A DNA stretch of 64,000 nucleotides from assembly GCF_012910785.2 (NCBI RefSeq), contig NZ_WTVH02000010.1, positions 1,550,001-1,614,000 of the forward strand, given 5' to 3'. A program made the position numbers and the translations under genes. The notes beneath the pieces were generated by a model that saw nothing but the letters and a program-made list of their open reading frames with translations, made no database searches and was not told the origin of the DNA. Shown here piece after piece: positions 16,083 to 26,173 of the stretch (position 1 is the first letter of the stretch; each line of letters opens with the position of its first letter). This stretch comes from Aromatoleum buckelii. GTDB lineage: Bacteria; Pseudomonadota; Gammaproteobacteria; Burkholderiales; Rhodocyclaceae.

Positions 16083-16277
16083 TCAGGCGACCTCGTCGAT
16101 CCAGGCCTGCTGGATGGCTTCGAGCACGCGCTCGCCGCAATGCTTCGGGTCGTCGTCGAATTCCGGCAGCGCGATCGTCCACTGCATCAGATCGACGAAA
16201 TTGACTTTCGTCGGATCCGTTTCGGGATGGCGTTCGGAGAGCTGGATCGCGATCTCCTGCACTTCGGTCCACTTCAT
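16083..16277 (-). CDS. iscX: Fe-S cluster assembly protein IscX
   Basis: A 64-residue acidic protein ([20 protein letters not shown] ... FVDLMQWTIALPEFDDDP) with the size and sequence of IscX/YfhJ. IscX binds IscS and iron and modulates cluster assembly. Its ATG shares one base with the fdx stop (TGATG), the usual end of an isc operon. Confidence 0.95.
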   Translation of the reverse strand: MKWTEVQEIAIQLSERHPETDPTKVNFVDLMQWTIALPEFDDDPKHCGERVLEAIQQAWIDEVA

Positions 16278-16618
16278 CAGTGTTTGCCCTCCCGGGCCAT
16301 ATTGATCGTGTAGCGGGGAATCTCGATCACCAGCGCCGTCTCGCCGACGATTGCCTGGCACGACAGGCGCGACTGCGGCTCGAGTCCCCATGCCATGTCG
16401 AGGAGATCTTCCTCGGTTTCCTCGGCCTCGGGCAAGCTGTCGAAGCCTTCGCGGACGATGACGTGGCAAGTCGTGCAGGCGCAAGATTGTTCGCATGCGT
16501 GTTCGATCTCGATGCCGTGCTCGAGCAGGCTGCTGCAGATCGATTTGCCGGGCTCGGCCTCGATGACACTGCCTTCGGGACAGAGCTCGACGTGGGGTAG
16601 CACGATGATCTGGGTCAT
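16277..16618 (-). CDS. fdx: ISC-type [2Fe-2S] ferredoxin
   Basis: A 113-residue adrenodoxin-like ferredoxin. Cluster ligands are in [12 protein letters not shown] plus a Cys further downstream (LSCQAIV). It supplies electrons for Fe-S cluster assembly on IscU. It overlaps hscA by four bases and iscX by one. Confidence 0.95.
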   Translation of the reverse strand: MTQIIVLPHVELCPEGSVIEAEPGKSICSSLLEHGIEIEHACEQSCACTTCHVIVREGFDSLPEAEETEEDLLDMAWGLEPQSRLSCQAIVGETALVIEIPRYTINMAREGKH

Positions 16619-18483
16619 ACCTGGATCTCATCAACCTTGTGACCGGCCAGCGCCGAACGGATGCTGTTGTCCATGCGGCGGGCAGCGAATTCATCGGTGG
16701 CACGGGCGAGCGCCTCGATGCCTTTCTTGACCGCACGCGGATCATCGCCCGTCACGAGCTGCTTCAGCGCGGCGATCGCCGCTTCGATGGCGGCGCGCTC
16801 GTCGGCATCGAGGAGCGCACCGTCCTGCTCCAGCGCGTGGGTCGTCGCCTCGATGACGCGTTCAGCCTCGACCTGCTGTTCGCGCAGCGCTCGCGCATGC
16901 ATGTCGTCCCCGACGTGCTCGACGCCTTCCTTCAGCATGCCAGCGATCTCGTCGTCGGTCAGGCCGTACGAAGGCTTGACCAAGACGCTGGCCTCGACTC
17001 CCGAGGACATCTCGCGCGCCGACACCGACAGCAGCCCGTCGGCATCGACCTGGAACGCGACGCGGATGCGCGCGGCTCCTGCGACCATTGGGGGAATGCC
17101 GCGCAGTTCGAAACGTGCGAGCGAGCGGCAATCCTTGACCAGCTCGCGCTCGCCCTGCACGACATGGAAAGCCATTGCGGTCTGCCCGTCCTTGAACGTC
17201 GTGAACTCCTGCGCCCGCGCGATCGGGAGCGTCGAGTTGCGCGGCACGACTTTTTCGGTCAGCCCGCCCATCGTCTCCAAGCCGAGCGACAGCGGAATCA
17301 CGTCAAGCAGCAGCCACTCGTCGTCGTCCTTGCGGTTGCCGGCGAGCACGTTGGCCTGGATCGCCGCGCCGAGCGCAACGACCTTGTCGGGGTCGAGGTT
17401 CGTCAGCGGCTCCTGGCCGAAGAATTCGGCGACCGCACGCTGCACATGCGGCATGCGAGTCGCGCCGCCGACCATCACGACCCCCTTGATGTCTTCGGGG
17501 TCGAGGTCCGCATCGCGCAGAACCTTGCGCATCGGCGTCATGGTCTTGGCGATCAGGTGCTGCGTCATCGCCGCGAACTCCTCGCGCGTGACGACCAGAT
17601 TGACCTCCTCGCCGGACGACAGCTTGGCCCGGATCGGAGCTTCCTCGCTCGCGGTCAGGAGTTCCTTCGCTTCGCGCGCCTTCATCAGCAAACGGCGGGA
17701 GTCGTCGCTCGTCGGCGGCTCGATCGCGGCTTTGTCGAGAACCCAGCAGAACAGGCGGTGATCGAAATCGTCGCCGCCGAGCGCGGCGTCGCCGTTGGTC
17801 GCGAGCACTTCGAAAATGCCGCGCGACAGTTTCAGGATCGACAGGTCGAACGTGCCGCCGCCCAGGTCGTAGATCGCATAGACGCCCTCGGAAGCATTGT
17901 CGAGCCCGTACGCAACTGCGGCCGCCGTCGGTTCGTTGAGGAGACGCAGCACGTTCAGGCCGGCGAGTTTCGCTGCGTCCTTCGTCGCCTGCCGCTGGGC
18001 ATCGTCGAAATAGGCCGGCACGGTGATGACCGCGCCGGTCAGCGGGCCGCCGAGGCTCGCCTCGGCGCGGGCGCCGAGCACCTTCAGGATTTCGGCAGAG
18101 ATCTCGACCGGCGTCTTCACGCCCTGCACGGTGCGCAGCCGCACCATGCCGCCGGCGTCGACGAAGTCGTACGGCGTCGATTCGACGTGCGATACGTCTT
18201 TCAGGCCGCGCCCCATGAAACGCTTTACCGACATGATCGTGTTCTTTGGGTCGGTGGCGTGGGCAGCGGCCGCAGTGTGGCCGACTTCGACCCGCCCATC
18301 GGCATGGTAGCGCACGATCGAAGGCAGCATCGAGCGGCCCGCCTCGTCGGCGAGACACACGGCGATGCCGTTGCGGACTGTCGCAACGAGAGAATTGGTC
18401 GTACCCAGGTCTATTCCAACCGCGAGCCGGTGCTTGTGCGGCTCGGCGGACTGGCCGGGTTCAGCGATTTGCAGAAGGGCCAT
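16615..18483 (-). CDS. hscA: Fe-S cluster chaperone HscA (Hsp70 family)
   Basis: A 622-residue DnaK-type chaperone. The nucleotide-binding domain shows [25 protein letters not shown] and [11 protein letters not shown], followed by a substrate-binding domain and helical lid. It helps transfer clusters from IscU to apoproteins by ATP-driven cycles stimulated by HscB. Position between hscB and fdx identifies it as HscA and not DnaK. Its start meets the hscB stop at the same base. Confidence 0.96.
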   Translation of the reverse strand: MALLQIAEPGQSAEPHKHRLAVGIDLGTTNSLVATVRNGIAVCLADEAGRSMLPSIVRYHADGRVEVGHTAAAAHATDPKNTIMSVKRFMGRGLKDVSHVESTPYDFVDAGGMVRLRTVQGVKTPVEISAEILKVLGARAEASLGGPLTGAVITVPAYFDDAQRQATKDAAKLAGLNVLRLLNEPTAAAVAYGLDNASEGVYAIYDLGGGTFDLSILKLSRGIFEVLATNGDAALGGDDFDHRLFCWVLDKAAIEPPTSDDSRRLLMKAREAKELLTASEEAPIRAKLSSGEEVNLVVTREEFAAMTQHLIAKTMTPMRKVLRDADLDPEDIKGVVMVGGATRMPHVQRAVAEFFGQEPLTNLDPDKVVALGAAIQANVLAGNRKDDDEWLLLDVIPLSLGLETMGGLTEKVVPRNSTLPIARAQEFTTFKDGQTAMAFHVVQGERELVKDCRSLARFELRGIPPMVAGAARIRVAFQVDADGLLSVSAREMSSGVEASVLVKPSYGLTDDEIAGMLKEGVEHVGDDMHARALREQQVEAERVIEATTHALEQDGALLDADERAAIEAAIAALKQLVTGDDPRAVKKGIEALARATDEFAARRMDNSIRSALAGHKVDEIQV

Positions 18484-19016
18484 CAGGTCTCCAGCGCCTC
18501 GAGGGCGTCGTCGATCTCGTGTTGGATTTTTTCCATGAACATCAGCCGGCGGACGATTTCGGCAGCGGCCGCGAAGTCATGGCGCTCGTCGATGGTGCGT
18601 TCGAGTTCGTCGAACACTTCCCGCGCGTGATGACGCAGCCGGTGATGCAGTTGCGTGAGCTCGTGCCCCTCGCCGGCCGTGCGCGCCTCCTCGACCGCTT
18701 CGCGCCACTCCATCTGCTCCATCAGGAACGCGGAGGACATCGCGGTGTTGGTGTGCAGGCCGGCGTCAACGCCGGCGAGCTCGAGCAGGTATTGCGCGCG
18801 TGGAAGCGGCTTGCGCAGTGTCCGAAAACCTTCGTTCACCCGTGTCGCCCATTGCATCGACAGGCGTTTCTCCACGTCCGGCAGGTGCGCGAAACGGTCG
18901 GGATGAACCCGCCCCTGCAGATCGTGATAAGCCATCTCCAGCGCCGCTTCGTCAACGCGGAAACGTCGCGGCAGGCCGAAAAGGGCGAAGAAATCCTGTT
19001 GCAGGTCGACGCTCAT
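18483..19016 (-). CDS. hscB: Fe-S cluster co-chaperone HscB
   Basis: A 177-residue J-domain protein with the HPD motif ([12 protein letters not shown]) and a C-terminal helical domain ([21 protein letters not shown], then [17 protein letters not shown]) that binds IscU. It delivers IscU to HscA and stimulates its ATPase. The length is normal for HscB. Confidence 0.95.
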   Translation of the reverse strand: MSVDLQQDFFALFGLPRRFRVDEAALEMAYHDLQGRVHPDRFAHLPDVEKRLSMQWATRVNEGFRTLRKPLPRAQYLLELAGVDAGLHTNTAMSSAFLMEQMEWREAVEEARTAGEGHELTQLHHRLRHHAREVFDELERTIDERHDFAAAAEIVRRLMFMEKIQHEIDDALEALET

Positions 19017-19032
19017 GGGCTTTGCTCGCAGC

Positions 19033-19356
19033 TCAGACGTTGAAGCTTTCGCCGCAACCGCAAGCGTCCTTGACGTTCGGGTTGTTGAACTTGAAGCCTT
19101 CGTTCAGGCCTTCGCGGACGAAATCGAGTTCGGTGCCGTCGAGGTAGGCGAGGCTTTGCGGGTCGACGATGACTTTGACGCCATGACTTTCGAAGATCAG
19201 GTCCTCGTCATGCATCTCATCGACGAACTCGAGCCGGTAGGCCATGCCCGAACAGCCCGAGGTCTTGACCCCAAGGCGGATGCCGACACCCTTGCCGCGC
19301 TTGGCCATGAATTCCGACACGTGCTTGGCCGCGTTGGTGCTCAGTGTGACGCTCAT
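19033..19356 (-). CDS. iscA: Iron-sulfur cluster assembly protein IscA
   Basis: A 107-residue A-type carrier with its three conserved cysteines: one in [13 protein letters not shown] and two in the C-terminal CGCGESF. It receives clusters from IscU and passes them to apoproteins. It lies between iscU and hscB, the standard order. Confidence 0.96.
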   Translation of the reverse strand: MSVTLSTNAAKHVSEFMAKRGKGVGIRLGVKTSGCSGMAYRLEFVDEMHDEDLIFESHGVKVIVDPQSLAYLDGTELDFVREGLNEGFKFNNPNVKDACGCGESFNV

Positions 19357-19372
19357 CGTTCAGTCTCCCGAA

Positions 19373-19753
19373 TCAGCCTTGCTTCTTCTTGTAGTCCGCC
19401 ACTGCCGCCTTGATCGCGTCTTCCGCAAGGATCGAGCAATGGATCTTGACCGGCGGCAGCGCGAGTTCCTCGGCAATCTGCGTATTCTTGATCTCCAGCG
19501 CCTGCTCGACGGTCTTGCCCTTGACCCATTCGGTCACCAGCGAGCTCGACGCGATCGCGGAACCGCAACCGTAAGTCTTGAATTTCGCGTCCTCGATGAC
19601 TCCGTCCTTGCCGACCTTGATCTGCAGCTTCATGACGTCGCCGCACGCAGGCGCGCCGACCATGCCGGTCCCAACTCCTTCGTCTTCCTTGCCGAAAGCG
19701 CCGACGTTGCGAGGATTCTCGTAGTGATCCAACACTTTTTCGCTATATGCCAT
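19373..19753 (-). CDS. iscU: Fe-S cluster scaffold protein IscU
   Basis: A 126-residue scaffold with cysteines in GAPACGDVM, YGCGSAIASSS and VKIHCSILAEDA, the LPPVK HscA-recognition motif and the conserved Asp of the family. It assembles [2Fe-2S] clusters from IscS-derived sulfur. The ATG gives MAYSEKVLDHYENPRNVG, the usual N-terminus. Confidence 0.97.
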   Translation of the reverse strand: MAYSEKVLDHYENPRNVGAFGKEDEGVGTGMVGAPACGDVMKLQIKVGKDGVIEDAKFKTYGCGSAIASSSLVTEWVKGKTVEQALEIKNTQIAEELALPPVKIHCSILAEDAIKAAVADYKKKQG

Positions 19754-19778
19754 GTTGTCTTCTCCTGGGGGATTTCGT

Positions 19779-20990
19779 TCAGTGTGCAGCCCACTGCACG
19801 CTGTCCAGATCGACGCCGTCCTGCACCATTTCCCACAGCGGGGACAGTTCGCGCAGCTTGCCGATCTTCTTGTGCAGCAGGTCGATCGTGTAGTCGACTT
19901 CTTCTTCGGTGGTGAAACGCCCGATCGTAAACCGGATCGAGCTGTGTGCGAGTTCGTCATTGCGGCCCAGCGCGCGCAGCACGTAGGACGGTTCGAGGCT
20001 CGCCGACGTACAGGCCGAACCGCTCGACACGGCCACATCCTTGATCGCCATGATCAGCGATTCGCCTTCGACGTATGCGAAGGAGATGTTCAGGTTGTGC
20101 GGCACGCGGTGTTCGACGTCGCCGTTGATGTAGGTCGCGTCGATGTCCTGCAGGCCTTTCATCAGACGGTCGCGCAGCGCGCCGACGCGTTCGTTCTCGG
20201 TCTTCATTTCCTCGCGCGCGATGCGGAAGGCTTCGCCCATGCCGACGATCTGGTGCGTCGCAAGCGTGCCGGAACGCAGCCCGCGCTCGTGGCCGCCGCC
20301 GTGCATCTGCGCTTCGAGGCGGGCGCGCGGCTTGCGCCGAACGTACAGCGCGCCGATGCCTTTCGGGCCGTAGGTCTTGTGCGCCGAGAAGGACATCAGG
20401 TCCACCTTCAGCGTCTGCAGGTCGATCTCGACCTTGCCCGTCGCCTGCGCGGCATCGACGTGGAAGACGATGCCCTTCTCGCGGCAGATCTCGCCGATCT
20501 GCGCGATGGGCTGGACCACGCCGATCTCGTTATTGACGAACATCACCGACACCAGGATGGTATCGGGCCGGATCGCATCCTTCAGTGCCGACAGGTCGAC
20601 AAGGCCGTTCTCCTGCACATCGAGATACGTCGCTTCGAAACCCTGGCGTTCGAGTTCGCGGAACGTGTCGAGCACTGCCTTGTGCTCGGTCTTCAGTGTG
20701 ATGATGTGCTTGCCCTTGCCCTTGTAGAACTGGGCCGCCCCCTTGATCGCGAGGTTGTTCGACTCGGTCGCCCCCGACGTCCACACGATTTCCTTGGCGT
20801 CGGCATTGACCAGCCGGGCCACCTGCTCGCGCGCGTCTTCGACGGCCTTCTCGGCTTCCCATCCATAAGCGTGGGAGCGACTGGCGGGGTTGCCGAAATG
20901 CTCGGTGAGCCACGGGATCATCGCCTGCGCCACGCGCGGATCGACCGGCGTCGTGGCGGAGTAGTCCAGGTAAATCGGAAACTTGAGCAT
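19779..20990 (-). CDS. iscS: Cysteine desulfurase IscS
   Basis: 403 residues from the ATG giving [20 protein letters not shown], almost the length of E. coli IscS. The PLP lysine is in [11 protein letters not shown] and the active-site Cys loop is [14 protein letters not shown]. It supplies persulfide sulfur to IscU and to tRNA thiolation and thiamine pathways. It is preceded by a second, shorter desulfurase gene of the same superfamily. Confidence 0.97.
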   Translation of the reverse strand: MLKFPIYLDYSATTPVDPRVAQAMIPWLTEHFGNPASRSHAYGWEAEKAVEDAREQVARLVNADAKEIVWTSGATESNNLAIKGAAQFYKGKGKHIITLKTEHKAVLDTFRELERQGFEATYLDVQENGLVDLSALKDAIRPDTILVSVMFVNNEIGVVQPIAQIGEICREKGIVFHVDAAQATGKVEIDLQTLKVDLMSFSAHKTYGPKGIGALYVRRKPRARLEAQMHGGGHERGLRSGTLATHQIVGMGEAFRIAREEMKTENERVGALRDRLMKGLQDIDATYINGDVEHRVPHNLNISFAYVEGESLIMAIKDVAVSSGSACTSASLEPSYVLRALGRNDELAHSSIRFTIGRFTTEEEVDYTIDLLHKKIGKLRELSPLWEMVQDGVDLDSVQWAAH

Positions 20991-21013
20991 CGGGTTCCTC
21001 CGTCGATCTGCGT

Positions 21014-22168
21014 TCAAGATTGGACCGCCATTGCGGTCAGATTATTCAATTGGTTCGTCAGGCGTTCGAAGGCTGCGAGGAAGCCTTCAACGTCGGTCAG
21101 GGTCGTGTCGCGGCCGAGGCTCACGCGCACCGCACCCCGTGCGGCCTCGTGTTCGACGCCCATCGCGAGCAGCGTATGCGACGGCTCGGGATTGGCGCTC
21201 GAGCACGCCGACCCGCTCGCGCATGCGAAACCCGCGCGGTCGAGCTTCGCGACCAACGTTTCGCCGTCGAAACCGTCAGCAGCGAAAAACGTCGTGTTCG
21301 GCAGTCGCGGCGTATCAACCGAGAAAATTCTCATGCCGCTCGCGATTAGGCCCGCTTCGAGCCGATCCCGCAGACCGGCCAGCCGTCGTGCCTCGTCTTC
21401 GAGCCGCGCCGTCGCATGTTCGCATGCGGCGCCGAAACCGACGATCGCCGCGACGTTCTCGGTTCCGGATCGCAGGCCGCGCTCCTGACCGCCTCCGGCG
21501 ATCAGCGGCGCCAGTTCGATCCGCTTGTCGATCACCAACGCGCCGACACCGAGCGGACCGCCGATCTTGTGTCCGGAAAACGTCATCGCGTGCACGCCGA
21601 GCGCACGGAAGTCGACGGGAATCTTGCCGAGCGCCTGCACTGCATCGCTATGAAACCACGCCCCGGCCGTTCGTGCATCGCGCGCCAAGGCAGCCACATC
21701 CTGCAGCACCCCGGTCTCGTTGTTCGCCAGCATCACCGAAACCAGCGACGGCTTCGCCTCGAGCACCGCTTTCCAGTCGTCGCCATCGATCCGCCCGGCG
21801 GCATCGACGGCGATTTCGCGTAGCGACCAGCCTCCGCGCCGCAGCTGTTTTGCCGGCTCGCGCACGCAGGGATGCTCGATCGCGCTGATCGCCACCAGGC
21901 CTGGCTTCATCAGCGCCGCTGCACCCTTGATGAAGAGGTTGTTCGCTTCGGAACCGCAACTCGTGAAAATCACTTCGGTCGGATGCGCACCAACTGCCGC
22001 CGCCACCCGAGCACGCGCCTCGTCGATCGCCGCCCTCGCCTGCCGCCCGTACTCGTGCCGGCTCGACGCGTTGCCGAAACGTGCATCGAGCCACGGCAGC
22101 ATTGCCGCGCGCACGAGAGGGTCGAGCGGGGTCGTGGCGTTCCAGTCGAGGTAGACGGGCGCGAACAT
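21014..22168 (-). CDS. Second cysteine desulfurase (NifS/IscS-like)
   Basis: A 384-residue fold-type I PLP enzyme related to but distinct from the adjacent IscS. It has [12 protein letters not shown], the PLP lysine in [11 protein letters not shown] and an active-site loop with Cys, [14 protein letters not shown]. It lies between iscR and iscS, 23 bases before the IscS start used here, so it is a built-in part of this operon. It may act as a spare IscS or serve another acceptor such as nitrogenase or a molybdoenzyme pathway. NifS-like is the closest general call. Confidence 0.88.
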   Translation of the reverse strand: MFAPVYLDWNATTPLDPLVRAAMLPWLDARFGNASSRHEYGRQARAAIDEARARVAAAVGAHPTEVIFTSCGSEANNLFIKGAAALMKPGLVAISAIEHPCVREPAKQLRRGGWSLREIAVDAAGRIDGDDWKAVLEAKPSLVSVMLANNETGVLQDVAALARDARTAGAWFHSDAVQALGKIPVDFRALGVHAMTFSGHKIGGPLGVGALVIDKRIELAPLIAGGGQERGLRSGTENVAAIVGFGAACEHATARLEDEARRLAGLRDRLEAGLIASGMRIFSVDTPRLPNTTFFAADGFDGETLVAKLDRAGFACASGSACSSANPEPSHTLLAMGVEHEAARGAVRVSLGRDTTLTDVEGFLAAFERLTNQLNNLTAMAVQS

Positions 22169-22184
22169 CGCTTGTGCTTCCGCT

Positions 22185-22667
22185 TTACGCGGCCGCCACT
22201 TCGCGCACCGAAATCATCGCGCGCCGCCGCACGTCCTTCAGCACGCTCGTGTCCGCTTCGGCCTTGACTTCGCGCATCACCAGCGCAGCGAGCGTGACCG
22301 AATCGAGGTACTCGTACATCCGCTTGTTCAGGTTCGCCCACAGGTCGTGGGTCAGGCAACGTTGTTCGTCGTGGCAATTCTGTCGGCCGCCGCATTGGGT
22401 GGCGTCGAGCGGTTCGTCGACCGCGACGATGACGTCCGCGACGGTGATCCGGCTCATGTCACGGGCAAGGCGATAACCGCCTCCCGGGCCGCGCACGCTC
22501 GACACCAGCTTGTGGCGGCGCAGCTTTCCGAACAGCTGTTCGAGGTAGGACAACGAAATCTTCTGACGCTCGGCGATTCCTGCCAGTGTTACGGGGCCTT
22601 CGGTCTGGCGCGATGCCAGATCGATCATGGCGGTTACCGCAAATCGTCCCTTGGTGGTGAGTCTCAT
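22185..22667 (-). CDS. iscR: Fe-S cluster regulator IscR
   Basis: A 160-residue Rrf2-family repressor. An N-terminal winged helix (MRLTTKGRFAVTAMIDLA) precedes the three cluster-binding cysteines in CGGRQNCHDEQRC near residues 92-104. The holo form with a [2Fe-2S] cluster represses the isc operon. The chosen ATG removes a short upstream extension and is the standard start. It is the first gene of the ISC operon and has its own operator-like site in its promoter. Confidence 0.96.
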   Translation of the reverse strand: MRLTTKGRFAVTAMIDLASRQTEGPVTLAGIAERQKISLSYLEQLFGKLRRHKLVSSVRGPGGGYRLARDMSRITVADVIVAVDEPLDATQCGGRQNCHDEQRCLTHDLWANLNKRMYEYLDSVTLAALVMREVKAEADTSVLKDVRRRAMISVREVAAA

Positions 22668-22725
22668 GTTAGCTCCTCGCATTGCGGAGATTGCCGCCCG
22701 GGTAAATACCCGAACGTTTCACTCG

Positions 22726-22754
22726 ACTATACGTAACCCGACAAAATCGGTCAA
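22726..22754 (-). promoter_or_regulatory. Sigma70 promoter of the isc operon with IscR-like operator
   Basis: On the minus strand, TTGACC (-35) and TATAGT (-10) are separated by exactly 17 bases. The -35 lies inside AGTTGACC-N6-GTCGGGTTA (to about 22757), which resembles type 1 IscR sites known from enterobacterial iscR promoters. Holo-IscR bound here would block RNA polymerase, the known autorepression arrangement. The iscR ATG is about 60 bases downstream of the -10. Confidence 0.75.
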
Positions 22755-22781
22755 CTACTCCGGGGGCGGATCGCGGCGCGT

Positions 22782-23549
22782 TCAATCAACCATCTTCGAC
22801 AGGCGCTGGGCATCGAATTCGTCGCTCTGCTCGACCTTCGAATCCAGCCTCACGCCGGCCTTTTCGAGCTGTTCGACGAGCATCTGAATACGACGATCGG
22901 TTTCGACTGCGTGATCCAGCAGACCGTGCATCGCCTTAGCGATCGGATCGTCCATCTGCCTCGTGACGCCATATGCCGAGAAGCCCATCTGCTCGGCCTT
23001 CTGCTCGCGCGCCTTGTCACGCGCATCGGTGCGCTCCGGGTCGATGATGCGGGCAGGATTGCCGACAGCGGTAGTTCCAGCCGGCACCGGCTTGACGACG
23101 ACGGCATTGGAGCCGATGCGTGCGCCATCGCCGACGGTAAAGCCACCGAGCACTTTCGCGCCAGCGCCGACGACGACGCCATTGCCGAGCGTCGGGTGGC
23201 GCTTGGTGCCGCGGTACAGCGAGGTTCCGCCGAGCGTCACCGCCTGGTAGATCGTGCAATCGTCGCCGATCTCCGCGGTCTCGCCGATGACCACGCCCAT
23301 GCCGTGATCGATGAACACACGTCGGCCTATCGTCGCCCCTGGATGGATCTCGATGCCGGTCAGGAAACGCGAGATGTGGCTGACGAAACGGCCGATCCAG
23401 AACAGCTCGCGGGTCCACGCCGCGTGCGCGAGGCGGTGGAACAGGAGCGCGTGCACGCCGGGATAGCAGGTCAGCACTTCCCAGGTCGAGCGGGCGGCGG
23501 GGTCGCGTTCGCGAACGCTGGCCAGGTCTTCGCGCAGGCGGCTGAACAT
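22782..23549 (-). CDS. cysE: Serine O-acetyltransferase
   Basis: A 255-residue hexapeptide-repeat acyltransferase. It shows [16 protein letters not shown], the catalytic His and Asp region [23 protein letters not shown] and the left-handed helix repeats [20 protein letters not shown]. It makes O-acetylserine from acetyl-CoA and serine, the cysteine precursor. Its position upstream of the ISC operon on the same strand places cysteine supply next to sulfur mobilisation, a recurring arrangement. Confidence 0.94.
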   Translation of the reverse strand: MFSRLREDLASVRERDPAARSTWEVLTCYPGVHALLFHRLAHAAWTRELFWIGRFVSHISRFLTGIEIHPGATIGRRVFIDHGMGVVIGETAEIGDDCTIYQAVTLGGTSLYRGTKRHPTLGNGVVVGAGAKVLGGFTVGDGARIGSNAVVVKPVPAGTTAVGNPARIIDPERTDARDKAREQKAEQMGFSAYGVTRQMDDPIAKAMHGLLDHAVETDRRIQMLVEQLEKAGVRLDSKVEQSDEFDAQRLSKMVD

Positions 23550-23599
23550 GGGTGATTTGCTCCAGGAAACTTCATTGCAGTAGTGAATTCCCGACTAGT

Positions 23600-24328
23600 T
23601 TAGTCGGGTTTGCGTTCGAGTGCACCCACGATGCCGCGGAGGATATTCACTTCCTCTTTTTCGAGCCGCACGCGCCCGAACAGGCGCCTGAGGCGCTGCA
23701 GCAAGCGCTTGGGATTGGCCGGATCGTAGAAGCCGCTCGCGGTCATCGCGCGCTCGAGATGACGGTGAAAGCCCTCGATTTCCTCGAAGGTCGCGAGATC
23801 GGGCAAGGGCTCGGCCGGCGGGGTCGGCGACAGTGCCGCCATCCGCAGTTCGTAGCACAGCAGCTGCACGGCTGCGCCGAGATTCAGCGATGAAAACGCC
23901 GGATTGGCCGGGATCGACACCGGCATCGAGCAGCGTTCGACTTCGTCGTTCGTCAGGCCGCTCATCTCGGTGCCGAACACCAAGGCCACGTCGCCCTTTT
24001 CGGCAAACGCGACGAGTTCGGGTGCCGCTTCGCGCGCGCTGCGAACCGACACGGACCGCTCGCGCCGCCGCGCGGTGATCGCCGCCGACAGGATCGTGCC
24101 GTGCAGCGCCTCGTCGAGCGAATCGACGACGCAGGCGCTCTCGAGCACGTCGGTCGCGCCCGAGGCGCGCGCATCCGCGACGGGGTCCGGGAACGCAGAC
24201 GGCGCGACGAGATACAGACGGGAGAGTCCCATCGTCTTCATCGCACGCGCGGCGGCGCCGATATTGCCAGGATGGCTCGTGCGTGAAAGCACGATACGGA
24301 TACGGTCAAGCGCGATGGCGCCGTTCAT
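23600..24328 (-). CDS. trmJ: tRNA (cytidine/uridine-2'-O-)-methyltransferase TrmJ
   Basis: A 242-residue SPOUT-class methyltransferase. It starts RIRIVLSRTSHPGNIGAAARAMKTM, with ALVFGTEMSGLTNDEVERC and PANPAFSSLNLGAAVQLLCYELR forming the knot region. It methylates position 32 of certain tRNAs. In many proteobacteria trmJ lies next to suhB and upstream of cysE or iscR, and this is the arrangement here. The start is the ATG facing suhB; a longer reading upstream is not supported. Confidence 0.93.
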   Translation of the reverse strand: MNGAIALDRIRIVLSRTSHPGNIGAAARAMKTMGLSRLYLVAPSAFPDPVADARASGATDVLESACVVDSLDEALHGTILSAAITARRRERSVSVRSAREAAPELVAFAEKGDVALVFGTEMSGLTNDEVERCSMPVSIPANPAFSSLNLGAAVQLLCYELRMAALSPTPPAEPLPDLATFEEIEGFHRHLERAMTASGFYDPANPKRLLQRLRRLFGRVRLEKEEVNILRGIVGALERKPD

Positions 24329-24406
24329 ATTAAAATCTTGTGTTTTTTCGAATTTTCTTAAGCGGAGGCCCCTTCCGGGCAACCTTCGCAAGCGAGACCG
24401 ACGCGC

Positions 24407-25213
24407 ATGCATCCCACCCTGACCATCGCAGTGAAAGCCGCCCGCCGTGCGGGTACCGTCATCAACCGGGCCTCGATGCAGCTGGACATCCTGACCGTCC
24501 AGACCAAGTCGCCGAACGATTTCGTCACCGAAGTGGACCAGGCCGCCGAGGCGGCCATCATCGAAGTGCTGCGCGACGCCTACCCGGAGCACGGCATTCT
24601 AGCAGAGGAGTCCGGAGAGTCCGCCGAGTCCGCGAACAGCGAATACCAGTGGATCATCGATCCGCTCGACGGCACGACGAACTTCATCCACGGCTTTCCG
24701 CAGTACGCAATTTCGATCGCGCTGGCGAAGAACGGAGTGCTCGAGCAAGCGGTCGTCTATGACCCGACGCGCAACGAGCTTTTCACTGCGACGAAAGGTC
24801 GCGGCGCCTTCCTCAACGATCGCCGCATCCGCGTTTCCAAGCGCACGCGGCTGAACGACGCACTCATTGGCACCGGCTTCCCGTATCGCGAATTCGACAA
24901 CATCGACGCGTACCTAGGAATGTTCAAAGACCTGACGCAGAAGACCGCCGGCATCCGCCGCCCCGGCGCCGCGGCGCTCGATCTCTCTTACGTCGCGTGC
25001 GGCCGGCTCGACGGTTTCTGGGAAATGGGCCTGCAGCCCTGGGATATGGCAGCGGGCGCGTTGATGATCCAGGAAGCCGGAGGCCTCGTCAGCGACCTTG
25101 CGGGCGAAGCTGCCTATATGGAAACCGGCAATGTCGTGGCTGGAACGCCCAAAGTGTTCGGCCAGCTGCTGCAGGTGATCCAGCCGCATCGCACGGCATC
25201 GACCCGGGCCTGA
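24407..25213 (+). CDS. suhB: Inositol-1-monophosphatase family protein SuhB
   Basis: A 268-residue Mg-dependent phosphatase. Metal-binding motifs are [25 protein letters not shown] and, near the C-terminus, [15 protein letters not shown]. SuhB-type proteins hydrolyse inositol monophosphate in vitro and act in rRNA transcription antitermination. It is divergent from trmJ with a 78-base AT-rich spacer that must hold both promoters. Confidence 0.93.
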   Translation: MHPTLTIAVKAARRAGTVINRASMQLDILTVQTKSPNDFVTEVDQAAEAAIIEVLRDAYPEHGILAEESGESAESANSEYQWIIDPLDGTTNFIHGFPQYAISIALAKNGVLEQAVVYDPTRNELFTATKGRGAFLNDRRIRVSKRTRLNDALIGTGFPYREFDNIDAYLGMFKDLTQKTAGIRRPGAAALDLSYVACGRLDGFWEMGLQPWDMAAGALMIQEAGGLVSDLAGEAAYMETGNVVAGTPKVFGQLLQVIQPHRTASTRA

Positions 25214-25241
25214 AGAAAACGGGAAAAATCGTACGTGACCG

Positions 25242-25268
25242 ACGGGGCGAGAGGGCTCGCCCCGTTTG
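25242..25268 (+). terminator. Rho-independent terminator after suhB
   Basis: A ten-base stem ACGGGGCGAG / CTCGCCCCGT with an AGGG loop ends in TTTG, 28 bases after the suhB stop. The perfect stem makes this a good terminator despite a short T tract. Confidence 0.7.
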
Positions 25269-25529
25269 CGACTGTGCAGCATGGCCGAGTACACCTGTCC
25301 GAACATTCGTGTTTACACGCGAATCGGAGCTTTTACCGGCGTAGATTTCTTTCCTCCCTGCGAGTCAGCCACATTCCCAGTCACTCGCGCGAGACTACAT
25401 TCCGATCGGCGGCGTTTTCCTTCGTTTTCACCGCCTCAGAACGCTTGCGTTTTCCTTTTCCTGTCGGCACCGACAGCGACAGGCCAGCCGTGATCGACCT
25501 GTTTTCCCCAATGCTGCACGTCCGTTTGA
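25269..25529. other. Intergenic stretch without recognisable gene
   Basis: Short open frames here have no family features. The stretch separates suhB from a transporter remnant and is less GC-biased than neighbouring genes. No RNA gene or repeat was recognised. Confidence 0.5.
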
Positions 25530-25889
25530 AGGCCGAAGACGAAGGCCGCGCGCACTTACCGAATCACCAGCCAGATGTTCTTCGCTTCGGCGGACCGCTT
25601 CGTCGCGTCGTTCGACTTCCGGGACGCCATCGATAAGTTGTTCACCGACATTTCACGCGCGCATTTCTGGGACATCACGGGCGTACCCGCGCTCGGCAAG
25701 GTGGTCGTCAAGTTCCGCCACGAACGCGCCGAAGTCGAGGGCATAGGGCTCAACGAGGCGAGCGCGACGATGGCCGATCGCTTTGCCGTGCACGTCGGGG
25801 TGCCGTGCGCCGGGCTTCGTCCGGCTGAATCGTTTCCAGGAAGCAGCATGGCGATGTTCCAGTTCGTTTCCAAACCAATATGCAATTAA
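25530..25889 (+). pseudogene. Remnant of a SulP-family anion transporter (STAS end)
   Basis: The readable part gives YRITSQMFFASADRFVASFD, then DISRAHFWDITGVPALGKVV and GIGLNEASATMADRFAVH. This is the pattern of the STAS domain that ends SulP sulfate/bicarbonate transporters (normally QLFFASADRF ... SRAHFWDI ... GLNEASATMVDRFAVH). No membrane domain precedes it: the frame is closed by a TGA a few codons upstream, and the last 30 residues are unrelated. I read it as the broken 3' end of a SulP gene left by deletion or insertion. The family call comes from memory of the conserved motif. Confidence 0.6.
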
Positions 25890-26173
25890 CCGTCTGTAAA
25901 TGGATAAGACTACTGCTTCTCCCTCCTTGATTATCAGCTGCACTCAGCGGACAAATCGAGGTGTATCCTAAATAGTTGGACGGTTAATAGCATTTTCTTG
26001 CTCGATGCATCTGGTCTCACCAAACCCTACGGGTCGTTCGCACGGCCTAGAATAGGACCTCGGAAGTTAAGCCCTGCTGAAACAGCCTGAGTGACACGCG
26101 GAGCCTGTATCAGGCACTTCGTCGCCAACCACGACCTCGCGGACGGCGGCAACTTCGGCCCGAGTTGACGTGA
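25890..26173. other. AT-richer intergenic segment before the recombinase
   Basis: No coding frame with family features is visible. The first 110 bases are clearly less GC-rich than the surroundings and include short T- and A-runs. This fits foreign or junction DNA flanking the recombinase gene, but no attachment-site repeat could be identified by eye. Confidence 0.45.

Noticed and set aside
26050-26085. 5S rRNA-like string CCTCGGAAGTTAAGC
   Set aside because: Short coincidental likeness; no matching arms or length for a 5S gene and no rRNA neighbours.
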